A DNA stretch of 64,000 nucleotides from an uncultured Acetobacteroides sp. (GCF_963678165.1 NZ_OY782755.1:1736001-1800000), one strand, 5' to 3'. Counted from the first letter of the stretch, positions 29,455-38,167 are shown. Notes: generated by a model not told the origin, from the letters alone. Made by a program: numbers and translations.

Positions 29455-30513
29455 ATGCAATTAACCGTATTCATAATGGCGGGAGGTTCGGGCGAGCGCT
29501 TTTGGCCGCTCTCGACTCGCGAAAAACCTAAGCAGCTTCTTAAGCTAGTAGACGAGAATCGCAGCCTTATTCGTATGACTGTCGATCGTATTCTTCCGAT
29601 AGTTCCAGCCGAGCGTATTTTTATTGGCACCAATGCCATTCAAGCAAAAGGAATTGCCGAGGAGTTGCCTATGCTACCTACGGAGAATATCATTATTGAG
29701 CCCCTTTTTAAGGATACTGCCGCAGCAATCGGGTTTGGTTCTGTGGTAATTGGCGAGAAGTATCCCGATGCCACGATGGTGGTGCTGGCGTCCGATCATC
29801 TTATAAAGAATGAGGAGAATTTCTGTAAGCGTATTCTTACCGCTGCCGAGGTTGCTGAAGGGAAAGATGCAATTGTAACGCTGGGTATCAAGCCTAACAA
29901 GCCTGAAACGGGCTATGGATATCTTGAAACCGAGGAGTGCTATATAGGAGAGCCTACCCGTGTGGTTCGCTTCTGGGAAAAGCCTAACCTACATCGAGCC
30001 GAGGAGTATGTGGCATCGGGAAGATACCTGTGGAATAGCGGCATGTTCATCTTTGGTATAAACACCATGATGGGCGCATTCGAAAAGTACCTGCCCAAGC
30101 ATGCTGCAACGTTGGAGAAGATAAGCAAACTGGGCGAAGCCAAGCGCGATCATACCAGTAAGGAGTTGAATGACCTCTTTGCTACCTTCGAAAAGATCTC
30201 CATCGACTTTGGTATTATGGAGAAGTTTGATAACACATTCGTAATTCCTGTAGACTTTGGATGGAACGATATTGGCAGCTACCCAGCTCTCGACGAAGTG
30301 TTCGAGAAGAATGATCAGGGGTCTGTTGTTCGGGGAAGTCGAGTAGTAGAGGTTAGCGCAGGCAATAACATTATCCTTGGTCAAGAAGGAAAGGTGATTG
30401 CCGCTCTAGGTGTTAAGGATTTGGTTATTGTTGATACTAAAGATCAGCTGCTTATTTGTAGTAAGGCTGATGCCCAAAACATAAAGAAAGTATTGGAGAT
30501 TCTGAATAAGTAG
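29455..30513 (+). CDS. manC: Mannose-1-phosphate guanylyltransferase
   Basis: This 352-residue enzyme forms GDP-mannose from mannose-1-phosphate and GTP. The pyrophosphorylase signature AGGSGERFWPLSTREKPKQL is at the N-terminus, and VVRFWEKPN and SGMFIF follow. The protein ends after the nucleotidyltransferase and a short beta-helix-like tail. It lacks the type II phosphomannose isomerase domain of bifunctional ManC/AlgA proteins, so mannose-6-phosphate must come from a separate enzyme. It has its own candidate promoter and ends the GDP-fucose set begun by gmd. Confidence 0.94.
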   Translation: MQLTVFIMAGGSGERFWPLSTREKPKQLLKLVDENRSLIRMTVDRILPIVPAERIFIGTNAIQAKGIAEELPMLPTENIIIEPLFKDTAAAIGFGSVVIGEKYPDATMVVLASDHLIKNEENFCKRILTAAEVAEGKDAIVTLGIKPNKPETGYGYLETEECYIGEPTRVVRFWEKPNLHRAEEYVASGRYLWNSGMFIFGINTMMGAFEKYLPKHAATLEKISKLGEAKRDHTSKELNDLFATFEKISIDFGIMEKFDNTFVIPVDFGWNDIGSYPALDEVFEKNDQGSVVRGSRVVEVSAGNNIILGQEGKVIAALGVKDLVIVDTKDQLLICSKADAQNIKKVLEILNK

Positions 30514-31072
30514 AGAGAAGTGAGTCGGGGTTTGAAAACAGGGAACAAGTGAAGAGGGATCCGTCGGGTGAAATTTTTCATCTTTTCATCTTTCATGTTC
30601 TCATTATCCCAGTCTTGATTCTTTAAAGACATATAGACGAGCGCTGCTGACGTAATTTCGGTGGCGCTTCTTATTTGAATCTTACAGTACAATTCTCTTC
30701 AGGATGGTCTAAAAACTAACCAGGACAACCGCATTTAGGATTTCCTCTAAAACACGGATGCACAGAAACACAGAGTAGCACAGAGCAATATCAGGATATG
30801 CCATCTGATGCTTGTAGGTGGATGAAAAATCGCTGATATAGCAACGTTCCCTTGCCTGTTATCTAGGCAGAATAAGCCGTAAAACACGAATAGTAAAAGC
30901 CACAGAGTAAAGGATCAAAGCTAGAAAAGATTACACTCTGTGAACTCTGAGCCTCAGTGCCTCTGTGTTTTTGTTAGTTTTAAATGCGTTTGCCTTGAAA
31001 ATCTAACGTCTAGAATCAAACCTCTAAACCAATTTTTCTACCTTTACCGATCGAATTTAAAACCTAGTACAA
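30514..31072. repeat. Non-coding spacer rich in degenerate repeats between manC and menA
   Basis: No gene is supported in 559 bases. It contains word-like repeats including two inverted occurrences of cacagag/ctctgtg lists (about 30760-30780 and 30945-30970). A small agcgc/gcgct hairpin lies near 30640-30665. The text resembles the other chromosomal spacers. A TACCTTTA at 31039 might act as a weak -7 element for menA. Confidence 0.5.
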
Positions 31073-31984
31073 TTGTCAAGTCGTAAATCGTGGGTTAAGG
31101 CTGCGCGTCTGCGGACACTACCCTTAGCCCTATCCAGCATTATCTTAGGGGGAGCATTGGCTGCATTCGAATTTCATGCAAGGTGGGATATTCTAGCGCT
31201 GTCGCTTGTTACTGCCCTCTTTTTACAGATACTATCGAACTTTGCCAACGATTACGGCGATTCGGAGAAGGGAACCGATAACCAGCATAGGGTAGGACCT
31301 AAGCGTACCATTCAAAGCGGAGAGATAACTCCAGCCCAAATGCGCAGGGCAATGGTTGTAATGGCGCTGTTGGCATTAGCATCTGGTTTGACGCTGGTGT
31401 TTGTGGGTACAATGGGCATTGCCATCTGGGGAATAGCTCTATTTATCGTATTAGGCTTGTGCTGCATTGCTGCAGCCGTAAAGTACACGGTTGGCGAAAA
31501 GGCATACGGCTATCGCGGATTGGGCGATCTCTTCGTATTTATATTTTTCGGGCTTACAGGAGTAGTTGGAACCTACTTCCTTAGCACCCAGCAGGTGTTT
31601 TTGGGAGCTTGGCTTTTAGGTTCGTCAGTTGGACTATTTAGCGTTGGGGTGCTAAACCTAAATAACATGCGCGATATAGCTAACGATCGTAACTCAGGAA
31701 AACTAACTCTACCTGTTCGGATGGGCTTTAAGAAGGCTAAGATTTATCATATTTGTCTTATAGGCGGAGGATTGCTCTTCGCTTTGGTACATACTATAGC
31801 TTACTACCAGTGCTGCTGGATGCTGCTTCCTTACCTTTCTATCGTTCTTTTTATTCGCGATCTTAAAGAGATAATACTGGTTAAGGATCCCGTATTGCTC
31901 GATCCCTACCTAAAGAAGCTGTCGCTATCGACACTTGCATTTGTGCTGCTGTATAGTGCAGGCTTATATTTGTCGATGATTTAA
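31073..31984 (+). CDS. menA: 1,4-dihydroxy-2-naphthoate polyprenyltransferase
   Basis: This 303-residue integral membrane prenyltransferase of the UbiA superfamily makes demethylmenaquinol from DHNA and polyprenyl diphosphate. The N-terminal RLRTLPLALSSIILG is MenA-like. The first Asp-rich motif reads FANDYGDSEKGTDN and the second NMRDIANDRNSGK. About eight or nine hydrophobic segments are visible. The start is taken as the TTG at 31073 because no ATG lies between the preceding stop and the conserved N-terminus. It begins a short menaquinone cluster with menC and menE, each separated by repeat-like spacers. Confidence 0.92.
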   Translation: MSSRKSWVKAARLRTLPLALSSIILGGALAAFEFHARWDILALSLVTALFLQILSNFANDYGDSEKGTDNQHRVGPKRTIQSGEITPAQMRRAMVVMALLALASGLTLVFVGTMGIAIWGIALFIVLGLCCIAAAVKYTVGEKAYGYRGLGDLFVFIFFGLTGVVGTYFLSTQQVFLGAWLLGSSVGLFSVGVLNLNNMRDIANDRNSGKLTLPVRMGFKKAKIYHICLIGGGLLFALVHTIAYYQCCWMLLPYLSIVLFIRDLKEIILVKDPVLLDPYLKKLSLSTLAFVLLYSAGLYLSMI

Positions 31985-32112
31985 CTGGTGAGCAGTTAGA
32001 CGCAAGATGCAAGATTCAAGACACAAGATGTAGGATATGCCGGATTCGCAGTGTAAATCTTGACTCCTTCACTTTGTCTTACATCTGATATCTCAAATCT
32101 AATATCTAAAAA

Positions 32113-33153
32113 ATGAACGCAACCGTAGTTCCATATACACTCCAGTTTGCACGTCCTGCAGGAACTTCGCGAGGGGTGTATAACATTCGTAAGTCGTGGT
32201 TTATTGTTTTGCGCGATGGCGATAGGGTAGGAGTCGGAGAGTGTGCTCCGCTGCCAAACCTCAGCTGCGACGATTTGCCCAACTACGAGGAGCTAATCGG
32301 CCATTTTTGCCGGATTGTCGAACGTGATGGCGGGATTGACTTGGAGGAGCTTCGGCAATATCCATCTATCCTTTTTGGTTTTGAAACAGCACTTCGCGAC
32401 TTGCAATCTGCGAATCATATTTTTTGGGATACGCCTTTTGTGAGAGGCGAACAGGGAATAACCATCAATGGGCTTATCTGGATGGGTACGCACGAGTACA
32501 TGCTTCAGCAGATCGGCGAGAAGGTGGAGAAGGGCTTTCGCTGCCTTAAGCTAAAGGTGGGGGCTATTGATTTCGACGAGGAGCTAGATCTGGTTAAGCG
32601 GATACGGCAGCGGTTTGCTCCTGGCGATTTGGAGATACGCCTAGATGCCAACGGTGGCTTTACGCCTGCAAATGCGCTTGCAAGATTGTCAGACTTTGCT
32701 AAGCACATCATTCATTCCATCGAACAGCCGATACGTGCAGGGCAGATTGCCGAAATGGCCTGTTTGGCAGGTAAGTCTCCCATCCCAATAGCCCTCGACG
32801 AGGAGCTTATTGGCGTAAATACCCCATCTCAGAAACAGCTGCTGCTCGACGAGGTTAATCCTCACTATATAATACTTAAGCCGAGCCTTCACGGAGGACT
32901 CATAGGCGCGCAGGAGTGGATCAATCTTGCATCAGAAAAAGGAATTGGGTGGTGGATAACCTCAGCGCTAGAGTCAAATGTTGGGCTAAATGCAATTGCC
33001 CAGTGGTGTGCATCGCTTGGGGTTGTTGTACCTCAAGGATTGGGCACGGGCATGCTTTTTACCAATAACATTGCTTCACCCTTATACATCAATGGGCAGA
33101 AGTTGATGTACCGAAATGGGGGAGAGTGGAAGTTGGATGGGATTGTGGAGTAG
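32113..33153 (+). CDS. menC: o-succinylbenzoate synthase
   Basis: This 346-residue enolase-superfamily enzyme dehydrates SHCHC to o-succinylbenzoate. The barrel ligands can be followed in order: the KLKVGAIDF lysine pair, RLDANGGF (Asp), SIEQPI (Glu), ALDEEL (Asp) and ILKPSLHGG (Lys). A substrate loop in the N-terminal capping domain reads PAGTSRGVYN. It lies between menA and menE, as in many Bacteroidota, and serves menaquinone synthesis. Confidence 0.93.
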   Translation: MNATVVPYTLQFARPAGTSRGVYNIRKSWFIVLRDGDRVGVGECAPLPNLSCDDLPNYEELIGHFCRIVERDGGIDLEELRQYPSILFGFETALRDLQSANHIFWDTPFVRGEQGITINGLIWMGTHEYMLQQIGEKVEKGFRCLKLKVGAIDFDEELDLVKRIRQRFAPGDLEIRLDANGGFTPANALARLSDFAKHIIHSIEQPIRAGQIAEMACLAGKSPIPIALDEELIGVNTPSQKQLLLDEVNPHYIILKPSLHGGLIGAQEWINLASEKGIGWWITSALESNVGLNAIAQWCASLGVVVPQGLGTGMLFTNNIASPLYINGQKLMYRNGGEWKLDGIVE

Positions 33154-33227
33154 CGAGAAGGCTGCTCGTATTCTCAAGTCACATTTAGCATATCTCATCC
33201 TCACGTCTTAATCGCAAATCGAATACT

Positions 33228-34286
33228 ATGAACCATACGTTAACGTTAAGCGGACAAGCATACAGCAGGGACGAACTTCTAGGAATGGCATTGGAGGGCG
33301 CAGAATCTCCCAAGGAATATCTTCGTCTCTTTTGGAACTTTATTGCCGATTGGCTGGATGGCAACGATTACGTAGAGGTTTCAACCTCTGGTTCTACAGG
33401 AAAGCCAAAAAGAATCCGGGTGCTAAAGCAGCACATGGTAAACAGCGCCCGCATGACCTGCGAGGCGTTAGATCTTCATGCCGGAGATAGTGCATTGCTT
33501 TGCCTATCGACGGGGTACATTGCAGGTAAAATGATGGTGGTGCGTGCCATGGTTGCTGGTCTCGATTTAACGGTGGTAGAGCCTAGCGGTACCCCCTGTA
33601 TCGATAAGGATTATACCTTTTGCGCAATGGTTCCCATGCAGGTGTTCAACCTTGCATCGTCGGGGCAGCTCGTCTTTTCTCTTAACCGCATTAGCAAGCT
33701 TATTATTGGAAGTGGGGCTGTCTCGTCAACGCTAAAAAAAATGGTAGAGCCGCTTACCGTTACCTGCTACTCCACCTATGGAATGACCGAAACCGTATCG
33801 CACATTGCGCTGCACCGGCTAAATGGCAGTAGTAGGCAGCATGCCTACTATCCGATGCCTAACGTGGCTGTAAGCCTTAACGACAAAGGCTGTTTGGTGA
33901 TTGATGCGCCTCTTGTTGCTAGCTCGAGGTTGGAAACGCACGACATCGCAGAGATTAACCCCGATGGCTCGTTTAGGATACTCGGTAGGCTCGATAACAT
34001 CATTAATACAGGGGGCGTAAAGATATCGCCCGAGGTGGTGGAGGCCAAGCTAAGCGGTTGCTCGCATCTTCCCTTTGCCATTTCTTCTTTACCCGATCAG
34101 CGGTTGGGCGAAATGGTGGTGCTGGTGGTAGAGGGCGCCGAAGATTTCATCCTTAACTACAAGGATATCCTATTACCCTACGAAATGCCCAAGATGGTTG
34201 TTCATGTGGGCAAAATCCCGCTTACGCCTACGGGTAAGGTCGACAGGATTGCCCTTCGTAAGCTTATATCAGCACAAAAGATATAG
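33228..34286 (+). CDS. menE: o-succinylbenzoate-CoA ligase, short form
   Basis: This 352-residue acyl-CoA synthetase has the AMP-binding P-loop as STSGSTGKPKRI, the STYGMTETVSHIAL motif, GRLDNIINTGGVKISPEVVE, and the C-terminal catalytic lysine in LTPTGKVDR. It activates o-succinylbenzoate for MenB. It is about 100 residues shorter than the E. coli enzyme, with the N-terminal part reduced, a form seen in other Bacteroidota. The order menA-menC-menE supports the call. The gene ends 77 bases before the tRNA-Ser gene. Confidence 0.92.
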   Translation: MNHTLTLSGQAYSRDELLGMALEGAESPKEYLRLFWNFIADWLDGNDYVEVSTSGSTGKPKRIRVLKQHMVNSARMTCEALDLHAGDSALLCLSTGYIAGKMMVVRAMVAGLDLTVVEPSGTPCIDKDYTFCAMVPMQVFNLASSGQLVFSLNRISKLIIGSGAVSSTLKKMVEPLTVTCYSTYGMTETVSHIALHRLNGSSRQHAYYPMPNVAVSLNDKGCLVIDAPLVASSRLETHDIAEINPDGSFRILGRLDNIINTGGVKISPEVVEAKLSGCSHLPFAISSLPDQRLGEMVVLVVEGAEDFILNYKDILLPYEMPKMVVHVGKIPLTPTGKVDRIALRKLISAQKI

Positions 34287-34327
34287 GTACTTAGTAAAAA
34301 AAAATAGATATACAATACCTGCAATTG

Positions 34328-34358
34328 CTTGCAGAAAAGAAAAATGGGCGTACTTTTG
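34328..34358 (+). promoter_or_regulatory. Probable promoter of the tRNA-Ser gene
   Basis: CTTG at 34328-34331 and TACTTTTG at 34351-34358 are separated by 19 bases, matching the Bacteroidota -33/-7 arrangement. The tRNA begins 5 bases after the -7 element. Confidence 0.6.
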
Positions 34359-34363
34359 TCCTC

Positions 34364-34448
34364 GGAGAGGTGGCAGAGTGGTCGATTGCGGCGGTCTTGA
34401 AAACCGTTGAGGGTCAAACCTCCGGGGGTTCGAATCCCTCCCTCTCCG
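34364..34448 (+). tRNA. tRNA-Ser (anticodon UGA)
   Basis: The acceptor stem GGAGAGG pairs with CCTCTCC and the discriminator base is G. The anticodon loop CTTGAAA gives UGA, which reads UCA. A long variable arm (ttgagggtcaaacctccggg) follows, typical of tRNA-Ser. GTTCGAATC forms the T arm. CCA is not encoded. Its 3' end is the insertion site of the element to the right, and the tRNA is left intact. Confidence 0.95.
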
Positions 34449-34466
34449 CAGACCACAACATCAAAG
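34428..34466 (+). repeat. attL, 39-bp direct repeat overlapping the tRNA 3' end
   Basis: The 39 bases from the T arm of tRNA-Ser (gttcgaatccctccctctcc) through gcagaccacaacatcaaag recur without mismatch at 61756-61794. They start inside the tRNA and extend 18 bases past it. The integrase gene lies about 250 bases inside. This is the classical layout of tRNA-targeted tyrosine-recombinase elements. Confidence 0.92.
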
Positions 34467-34472
34467 TACAAC

Positions 34473-34506
34473 AAAACCCTGTAAATCGAATGATTTACAG
34501 GGTTTT
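34473..34506 (+). terminator. Terminator of tRNA-Ser, carried by the element
   Basis: A perfect 15-bp stem (aaaaccctgtaaatc) with a 4-base loop lies 25 bases after the tRNA. A closely similar hairpin is found at the other end, outside attR (61799-61836), so the element brings its own copy of the host's terminator. Confidence 0.8.
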
Positions 34507-34556
34507 GTGTTTTAACCCCTTTCTAATATTTCACCCCAATTCCCAAATAAAAAGAT

Positions 34557-34571
34557 ACCAATTCGGTGAAC
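34557..34571 (+). repeat. Subterminal 15-bp repeat, left copy
   Basis: accaattcggtgaac occurs here and, in the same orientation, at 61689-61703 just inside attR. Both copies lie within 100 bases of an att core, which would fit arm-type integrase binding sites. Confidence 0.55.
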
Positions 34572-34720
34572 TCCCCCTTTTCACACCCTAAACAGTTCAC
34601 CGATCTGACCCTATGCTATTGTACTATTGCCGTTTATATCGTAAAATTTGGGCTGTTTTAGTTCGATTTATGGTCATTCACTACTATTTTTAGCTTGTCA
34701 AACAAAAACATGTAAGGATC

Positions 34721-35977
34721 ATGACACAAAAACAGCCAATTGCCGTGCTCTTCTACATTCGTAAAGCCAAGAGCACCAAAAGTAGGATGGCGCCCATCTA
34801 CATGCGCATCACCGTTAACGGCAAAAGAGCCGAGATCTCCCTTCAGCGTGACGTAGAGATTAGCAAGTGGAACTCTGCAGCCGGAATGGTAACCGGTAGC
34901 AGCGAAGCCGCTAAATCCCTCAACCAGTACATCACCTACTGGAAGCAGCGAACCTACGATGCGCAGGAGTCGCTCATCAAGGATGACAAGCTGACTACCG
35001 CAGCGGCCATCAAGCAGCTGCTAACGGGAGGTTCAGTGACTCAGAAAACGCTTATGGAGGTGTTCACCTTCCACAACGACAGGCTTAAGGAGCGCGTTGG
35101 GGTAGACCATGCCGCCGCCACCCTTACCCGCTACCAAACCACCAAGGACCACGTGCTCGAGTTCATGCAGGCCAAGTACGGCTCCAGCGACATCTACCTT
35201 TCCCACCTGGGCAAAGGGTTTGCCGCCGACTTCTACCACTACCTCATAACCGTTCGTAATTGCAACACCAACACCTCCGCCAAGTACGTCAAAAACCTCA
35301 AGCGAATCACCCGCTTTGCCCTCCTCAACGAGTGGATAGACCGAGATCCCTTCATGGGATTCTCCCCAGCGGTTAAGCCCGTTGAGCGCGGCTACCTTAC
35401 CATGGAGGAGCTGGAGCTCATCGAGGACAAGAAGATGGTTTCCCCCAGGCTCGAGCAGGTGAAGGACCTCTTCATCTTTGCCTGCTACACCGGGCTAGCC
35501 TACATCGACGTAGCCAACCTCAAACCCGAAAACATCTCCAAGGGCATCAACGGCTCCCTCTGGATTAACACCCACCGCCAGAAGACCAACGTTCCCTCCA
35601 ACATCCCGCTGCTCACAAAGGCAGCAGAAATTATAGAGAAATACCGCAACCATCCGCAGACGGTTACCTCCGGCAGGCTGCTGCCCGTGCTCAGCAACCA
35701 GAAGCTCAACGCCTACCTCAAGGAGATCGGCGACGTGTGCGGCATCACCAAAAAACTCACCTTTCACCTAGCCCGCCACACCTTCGCCACCACCATTACC
35801 CTAACCAACGGCGTGTCCATCGAGTCGGTCAGCGCCATGCTCGGCCACACCAACATCAAGACCACCCAAATCTACGCCAAGGTGGTGCAGAAAAAGGTGG
35901 CAGAGGACATGGAAATGCTGGCACGAAAGCTTAGCGCTCATGGCAGAAGCAACGTAGCCAAAAAGTCAAAGAATTAA
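34721..35977 (+). CDS. int: Tyrosine recombinase (integrase), Bacteroidota type
   Basis: This 418-residue integrase has an N-terminal arm-binding region (residues 1-100), a SAM-like core-binding domain (about 110-210) and a catalytic domain (about 225-400). Catalytic residues visible are Lys in NTHRQKTN, HLARH (His-x-x-Arg), GHTN, and the nucleophile in TQIYAKV. The position of the first catalytic arginine (TGLRxSE in phage integrases) reads TGLAYID, as in the IntDOT group of Bacteroidota elements, where that arginine is also absent. It is transcribed away from the tRNA, next to attL, and would catalyse integration and excision at the 39-bp core. Confidence 0.93.
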   Translation: MTQKQPIAVLFYIRKAKSTKSRMAPIYMRITVNGKRAEISLQRDVEISKWNSAAGMVTGSSEAAKSLNQYITYWKQRTYDAQESLIKDDKLTTAAAIKQLLTGGSVTQKTLMEVFTFHNDRLKERVGVDHAAATLTRYQTTKDHVLEFMQAKYGSSDIYLSHLGKGFAADFYHYLITVRNCNTNTSAKYVKNLKRITRFALLNEWIDRDPFMGFSPAVKPVERGYLTMEELELIEDKKMVSPRLEQVKDLFIFACYTGLAYIDVANLKPENISKGINGSLWINTHRQKTNVPSNIPLLTKAAEIIEKYRNHPQTVTSGRLLPVLSNQKLNAYLKEIGDVCGITKKLTFHLARHTFATTITLTNGVSIESVSAMLGHTNIKTTQIYAKVVQKKVAEDMEMLARKLSAHGRSNVAKKSKN

Positions 35978-36013
35978 CCCTATAAGCCTTAGTCTAACCG
36001 AAATTGATACACT

Positions 36014-36865
36014 ATGAATACCTTTCTTGACCAAAAATGTAAGGAGCTAAAAACGGAGATGAGCCGGGAGGATCTTCAGGATGGCATTGCGATGGAGGCC
36101 CATCAGCAAGCGCTAAGCTTTGCGGTGGGCATACTCTTAGAAGTTAACACCTACCTGCGCACCCATCCCTTTCCCAACACCGAATCCGAAATCGCCTTCT
36201 ACAAGTATACCTGCCCGTACATGCTATCCGAGATCTTCTTTCACCAGCAGGTGCTCAACCACATCTCCCAAAAGCAGTACTGCGGCGACAGCTCCACCTA
36301 TAAGGCGCACTGCAAGCGAACGCTCACTTCTATCAAGTCCTTTCTTAATACCCATAACGAGTTGCTCTGCTACAGGACATCGGGCCACACCAACCTCGAT
36401 ACGGTGTACTTTCTGAGCACCTCCAAGCAGCAGCCGAAGCTTTTCGAGGAGGCGCTCTTCTTTTTGGGTAGCGCATCCATCAACGGCAACTCGGTCATCG
36501 TTGGCAAGGGAATTGCCTTTGTTCGGGTTAAATTGCTGCTAAAACAGGAGCTCAGCAGGCTTGAAAATCCTAAAATTTATACCGATGTATTACCGAGTCG
36601 GCAATTTTCTGCGGAGCTGTCATGGACGAGCCCCAAGGTGAACCTGGTGGAGCTGGCCTACGCCCTCCATGCGGAAGGCTGCATAAACAAAGGTGGCTGC
36701 GATATTTCTCAAATAATGAGCGTTTTAGAGGCCGCCTTTAACGTCGATGTGGGGAACTACTACGATAGCTACTCCAGCATCAAGCAGCGGAGGAATCCGA
36801 CGCAGTTCATCGGCCGCCTGCAGGAGAAGCTGAACCAAAAAGTTGAGGAAAGCCTAAGCGTGTAA
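36014..36865 (+). CDS. rteC: RteC-family regulator
   Basis: This 283-residue protein has the RteC domain pattern in its C-terminal half: KVNLVELAYALHAEGCINKGG, then IMSVLEAAFNVDVGNYYDSYSSIKQRRNPTQFIGRLQEKL in consecutive segments. In CTnDOT, RteC activates the excision operon. Here the gene lies directly between the integrase and an excisionase-like HTH gene, separated from the latter by an inverted repeat that could be its operator. The gene is GC-rich like the integrase and belongs to the element backbone. Confidence 0.85.
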   Translation: MNTFLDQKCKELKTEMSREDLQDGIAMEAHQQALSFAVGILLEVNTYLRTHPFPNTESEIAFYKYTCPYMLSEIFFHQQVLNHISQKQYCGDSSTYKAHCKRTLTSIKSFLNTHNELLCYRTSGHTNLDTVYFLSTSKQQPKLFEEALFFLGSASINGNSVIVGKGIAFVRVKLLLKQELSRLENPKIYTDVLPSRQFSAELSWTSPKVNLVELAYALHAEGCINKGGCDISQIMSVLEAAFNVDVGNYYDSYSSIKQRRNPTQFIGRLQEKLNQKVEESLSV

Positions 36866-36922
36866 AAATTATATTTTATAACGTATAGATATGCAGATAA
36901 ATACAGAGTCTTAAGAAAAATA

Positions 36923-36954
36923 TTTTTACCGACTAGGTAACACATCGGTAAAAA
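36923..36954. promoter_or_regulatory. Inverted repeat before the excisionase-like gene (operator or terminator)
   Basis: tttttaccga and its exact reverse complement tcggtaaaaa flank a 12-base spacer. The T- and A-runs at the two ends would make a bidirectional terminator. Alternatively it is the RteC binding site, since RteC recognises inverted half-sites upstream of the CTnDOT excision operon. Confidence 0.55.
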
Positions 36955-37004
36955 ATTCATTTCACCCTTTTCAACTTTACCCCATAACCAAAACACTAAA
37001 AGTT

Positions 37005-37325
37005 ATGGGACAGAACACTACTACACCTATTCAACCGTTACAGCGGCTCAGCCGCGATCAAATTGCCACCACCGGCGATCTTTTAGCCCTCAAAAATGAG
37101 CTAATCGAGGAGATTAAGGATCTACTAAAGGTTAGGCAAAATTCACCGCAAAAACCATGGCTAAAATCGGCGGACGTTCGCCGTATGCTCAGCATCTCCG
37201 ACGGCACCCTGCAAACGCTCCGCATCAACGGTACCATTCCCTACACCAAGATCGGTGGCGCCATCTACTACGCCTACGAGGATATCGTGAAGCTCATGGA
37301 GGAGAACCGCATCCATAACCGCTAA
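37005..37325 (+). CDS. Excisionase-like helix-turn-helix protein
   Basis: This 106-residue protein has a C-terminal MerR/Xis-type winged helix (WLKSADVRRMLSISDGTLQT then TIPYTKIGGAIYYAYEDI). This arrangement, with a coiled N-terminal leader of about 45 residues, is common in Bacteroidota mobile elements as an excisionase or regulator (HTH_17 type). It starts 51 bases after the inverted repeat, and the next gene follows by 4 bases, suggesting one operon for excision and replication. Confidence 0.82.
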   Translation: MGQNTTTPIQPLQRLSRDQIATTGDLLALKNELIEEIKDLLKVRQNSPQKPWLKSADVRRMLSISDGTLQTLRINGTIPYTKIGGAIYYAYEDIVKLMEENRIHNR

Positions 37326-37329
37326 GGCC

Positions 37330-37917
37330 ATGCTCCAGAATCAGCTATTGGGATTTTTCGAGAGGTTTGATACCGATCTAAGGCTAACGCCCTTTCACAT
37401 CAGCCTCTACCTGGCGCTGCTGCACCAGTGGCAGCGCTCCTCCTTTGCCGGGCAGCTCATCCTCAACAAAAAGGCCTTGCAGCAGCATAGCCGTATCGGT
37501 TCGCCCCATACGCTCTACCGCTGTCTGAAGGAGCTCTCCATGTGGGGGTACATCGCCTACTCAGCAAGCAAGAATCCAGCTTTAGGCTCCTCCATCACCA
37601 TACATCGCTTAACGCCCAAGGCTAGCGGCAGTGGAGAACCTGCTGGCACCAATGCGGCTGAACGTAAATCCAGGATTCCTCCTGAGCAGGCCGCTGTTGC
37701 CGACTACTTCAGGGAGATGGGGTACCCTTCGCTTGAAGCGCAGAAGTTCTTTAACCACTTCCAGTCCAACGGCTGGAAGGTTGGAGGAAAAGCGCCCATG
37801 CGCGACTGGCAGGCAGCCGCCAGAAATTGGATGATCAACAGCCAAAGCTTTACAAAAACGCCAACGCAGCAGCCGCTAAACCTTTCCACGCCCAAGTCTT
37901 ATGATGAACCCCTTTAG
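37330..37917 (+). CDS. Replication-type winged-helix protein of the element
   Basis: This 195-residue protein has an N-terminal winged-helix region (LTPFHISLYLALLHQWQRSS; SRIGSPHTLYRCLKELSMWGYI). A linker rich in Gly, Ala and Glu leads to a C-terminal domain with YFREMGYPSLEAQKFFNHFQ and DWQAAARNWM. That last pattern is typical of DnaD-like or phage replication proteins. The iteron array begins 29 bases after its stop codon and a DnaC/IstB-like ATPase follows. A role as origin-binding initiator is inferred from this order. A plain transcription regulator is the alternative. Confidence 0.65.
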   Translation: MLQNQLLGFFERFDTDLRLTPFHISLYLALLHQWQRSSFAGQLILNKKALQQHSRIGSPHTLYRCLKELSMWGYIAYSASKNPALGSSITIHRLTPKASGSGEPAGTNAAERKSRIPPEQAAVADYFREMGYPSLEAQKFFNHFQSNGWKVGGKAPMRDWQAAARNWMINSQSFTKTPTQQPLNLSTPKSYDEPL

Positions 37918-37945
37918 CAAGTCAGCTTTGCCTTATTCGACGTGG

Positions 37946-38044
37946 TGCAAAAATGCACTACGCTGGTGCAAAAATGCACCACGATCGATGCAGATATGCA
38001 CCACGATTGGTGCAAAAATGCACCGACGTGATGCAGATATGCAC
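37946..38044 (+). repeat. Iteron array, five 13-bp units at 21-22-bp spacing
   Basis: Units of the form tgca(aaaa/gata)tgcac start at 37946, 37967, 37989, 38011 and 38032, so they lie on one face of the helix. Each contains two TGCA tetramers 4 bases apart, followed in most by cacg. Degenerate units continue near 38065 and 38096. The array precedes an A/T-rich tract and lies between replication-type genes, as expected for a theta-type origin. Confidence 0.85.
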
Positions 38045-38122
38045 CACGTTAAACGCTTGTAAAATGCAGATATATTGCAACATACAACAATGTGACGCAT
38101 TTATGCACCAGCAAAACGCCAC

Positions 38123-38167
38123 TATATATAATATATTATATAGTATATATATTATTATATATTATTT
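38123..38167. other. A/T-rich tract, probable DNA-unwinding element of the origin
   Basis: About 45 bases are almost purely A and T (one G at 38143), lying just right of the iteron array within a GC-rich backbone. This is the usual layout of an iteron-regulated origin. The rest of the spacer to 38317 holds only chromosome-like degenerate words. Confidence 0.65.

Noticed and set aside
37946..38044. CRISPR array
   Set aside because: The repeats are only 13 bp with 8-9-bp spacers that are themselves similar, and no cas genes are present; iterons are the better explanation.
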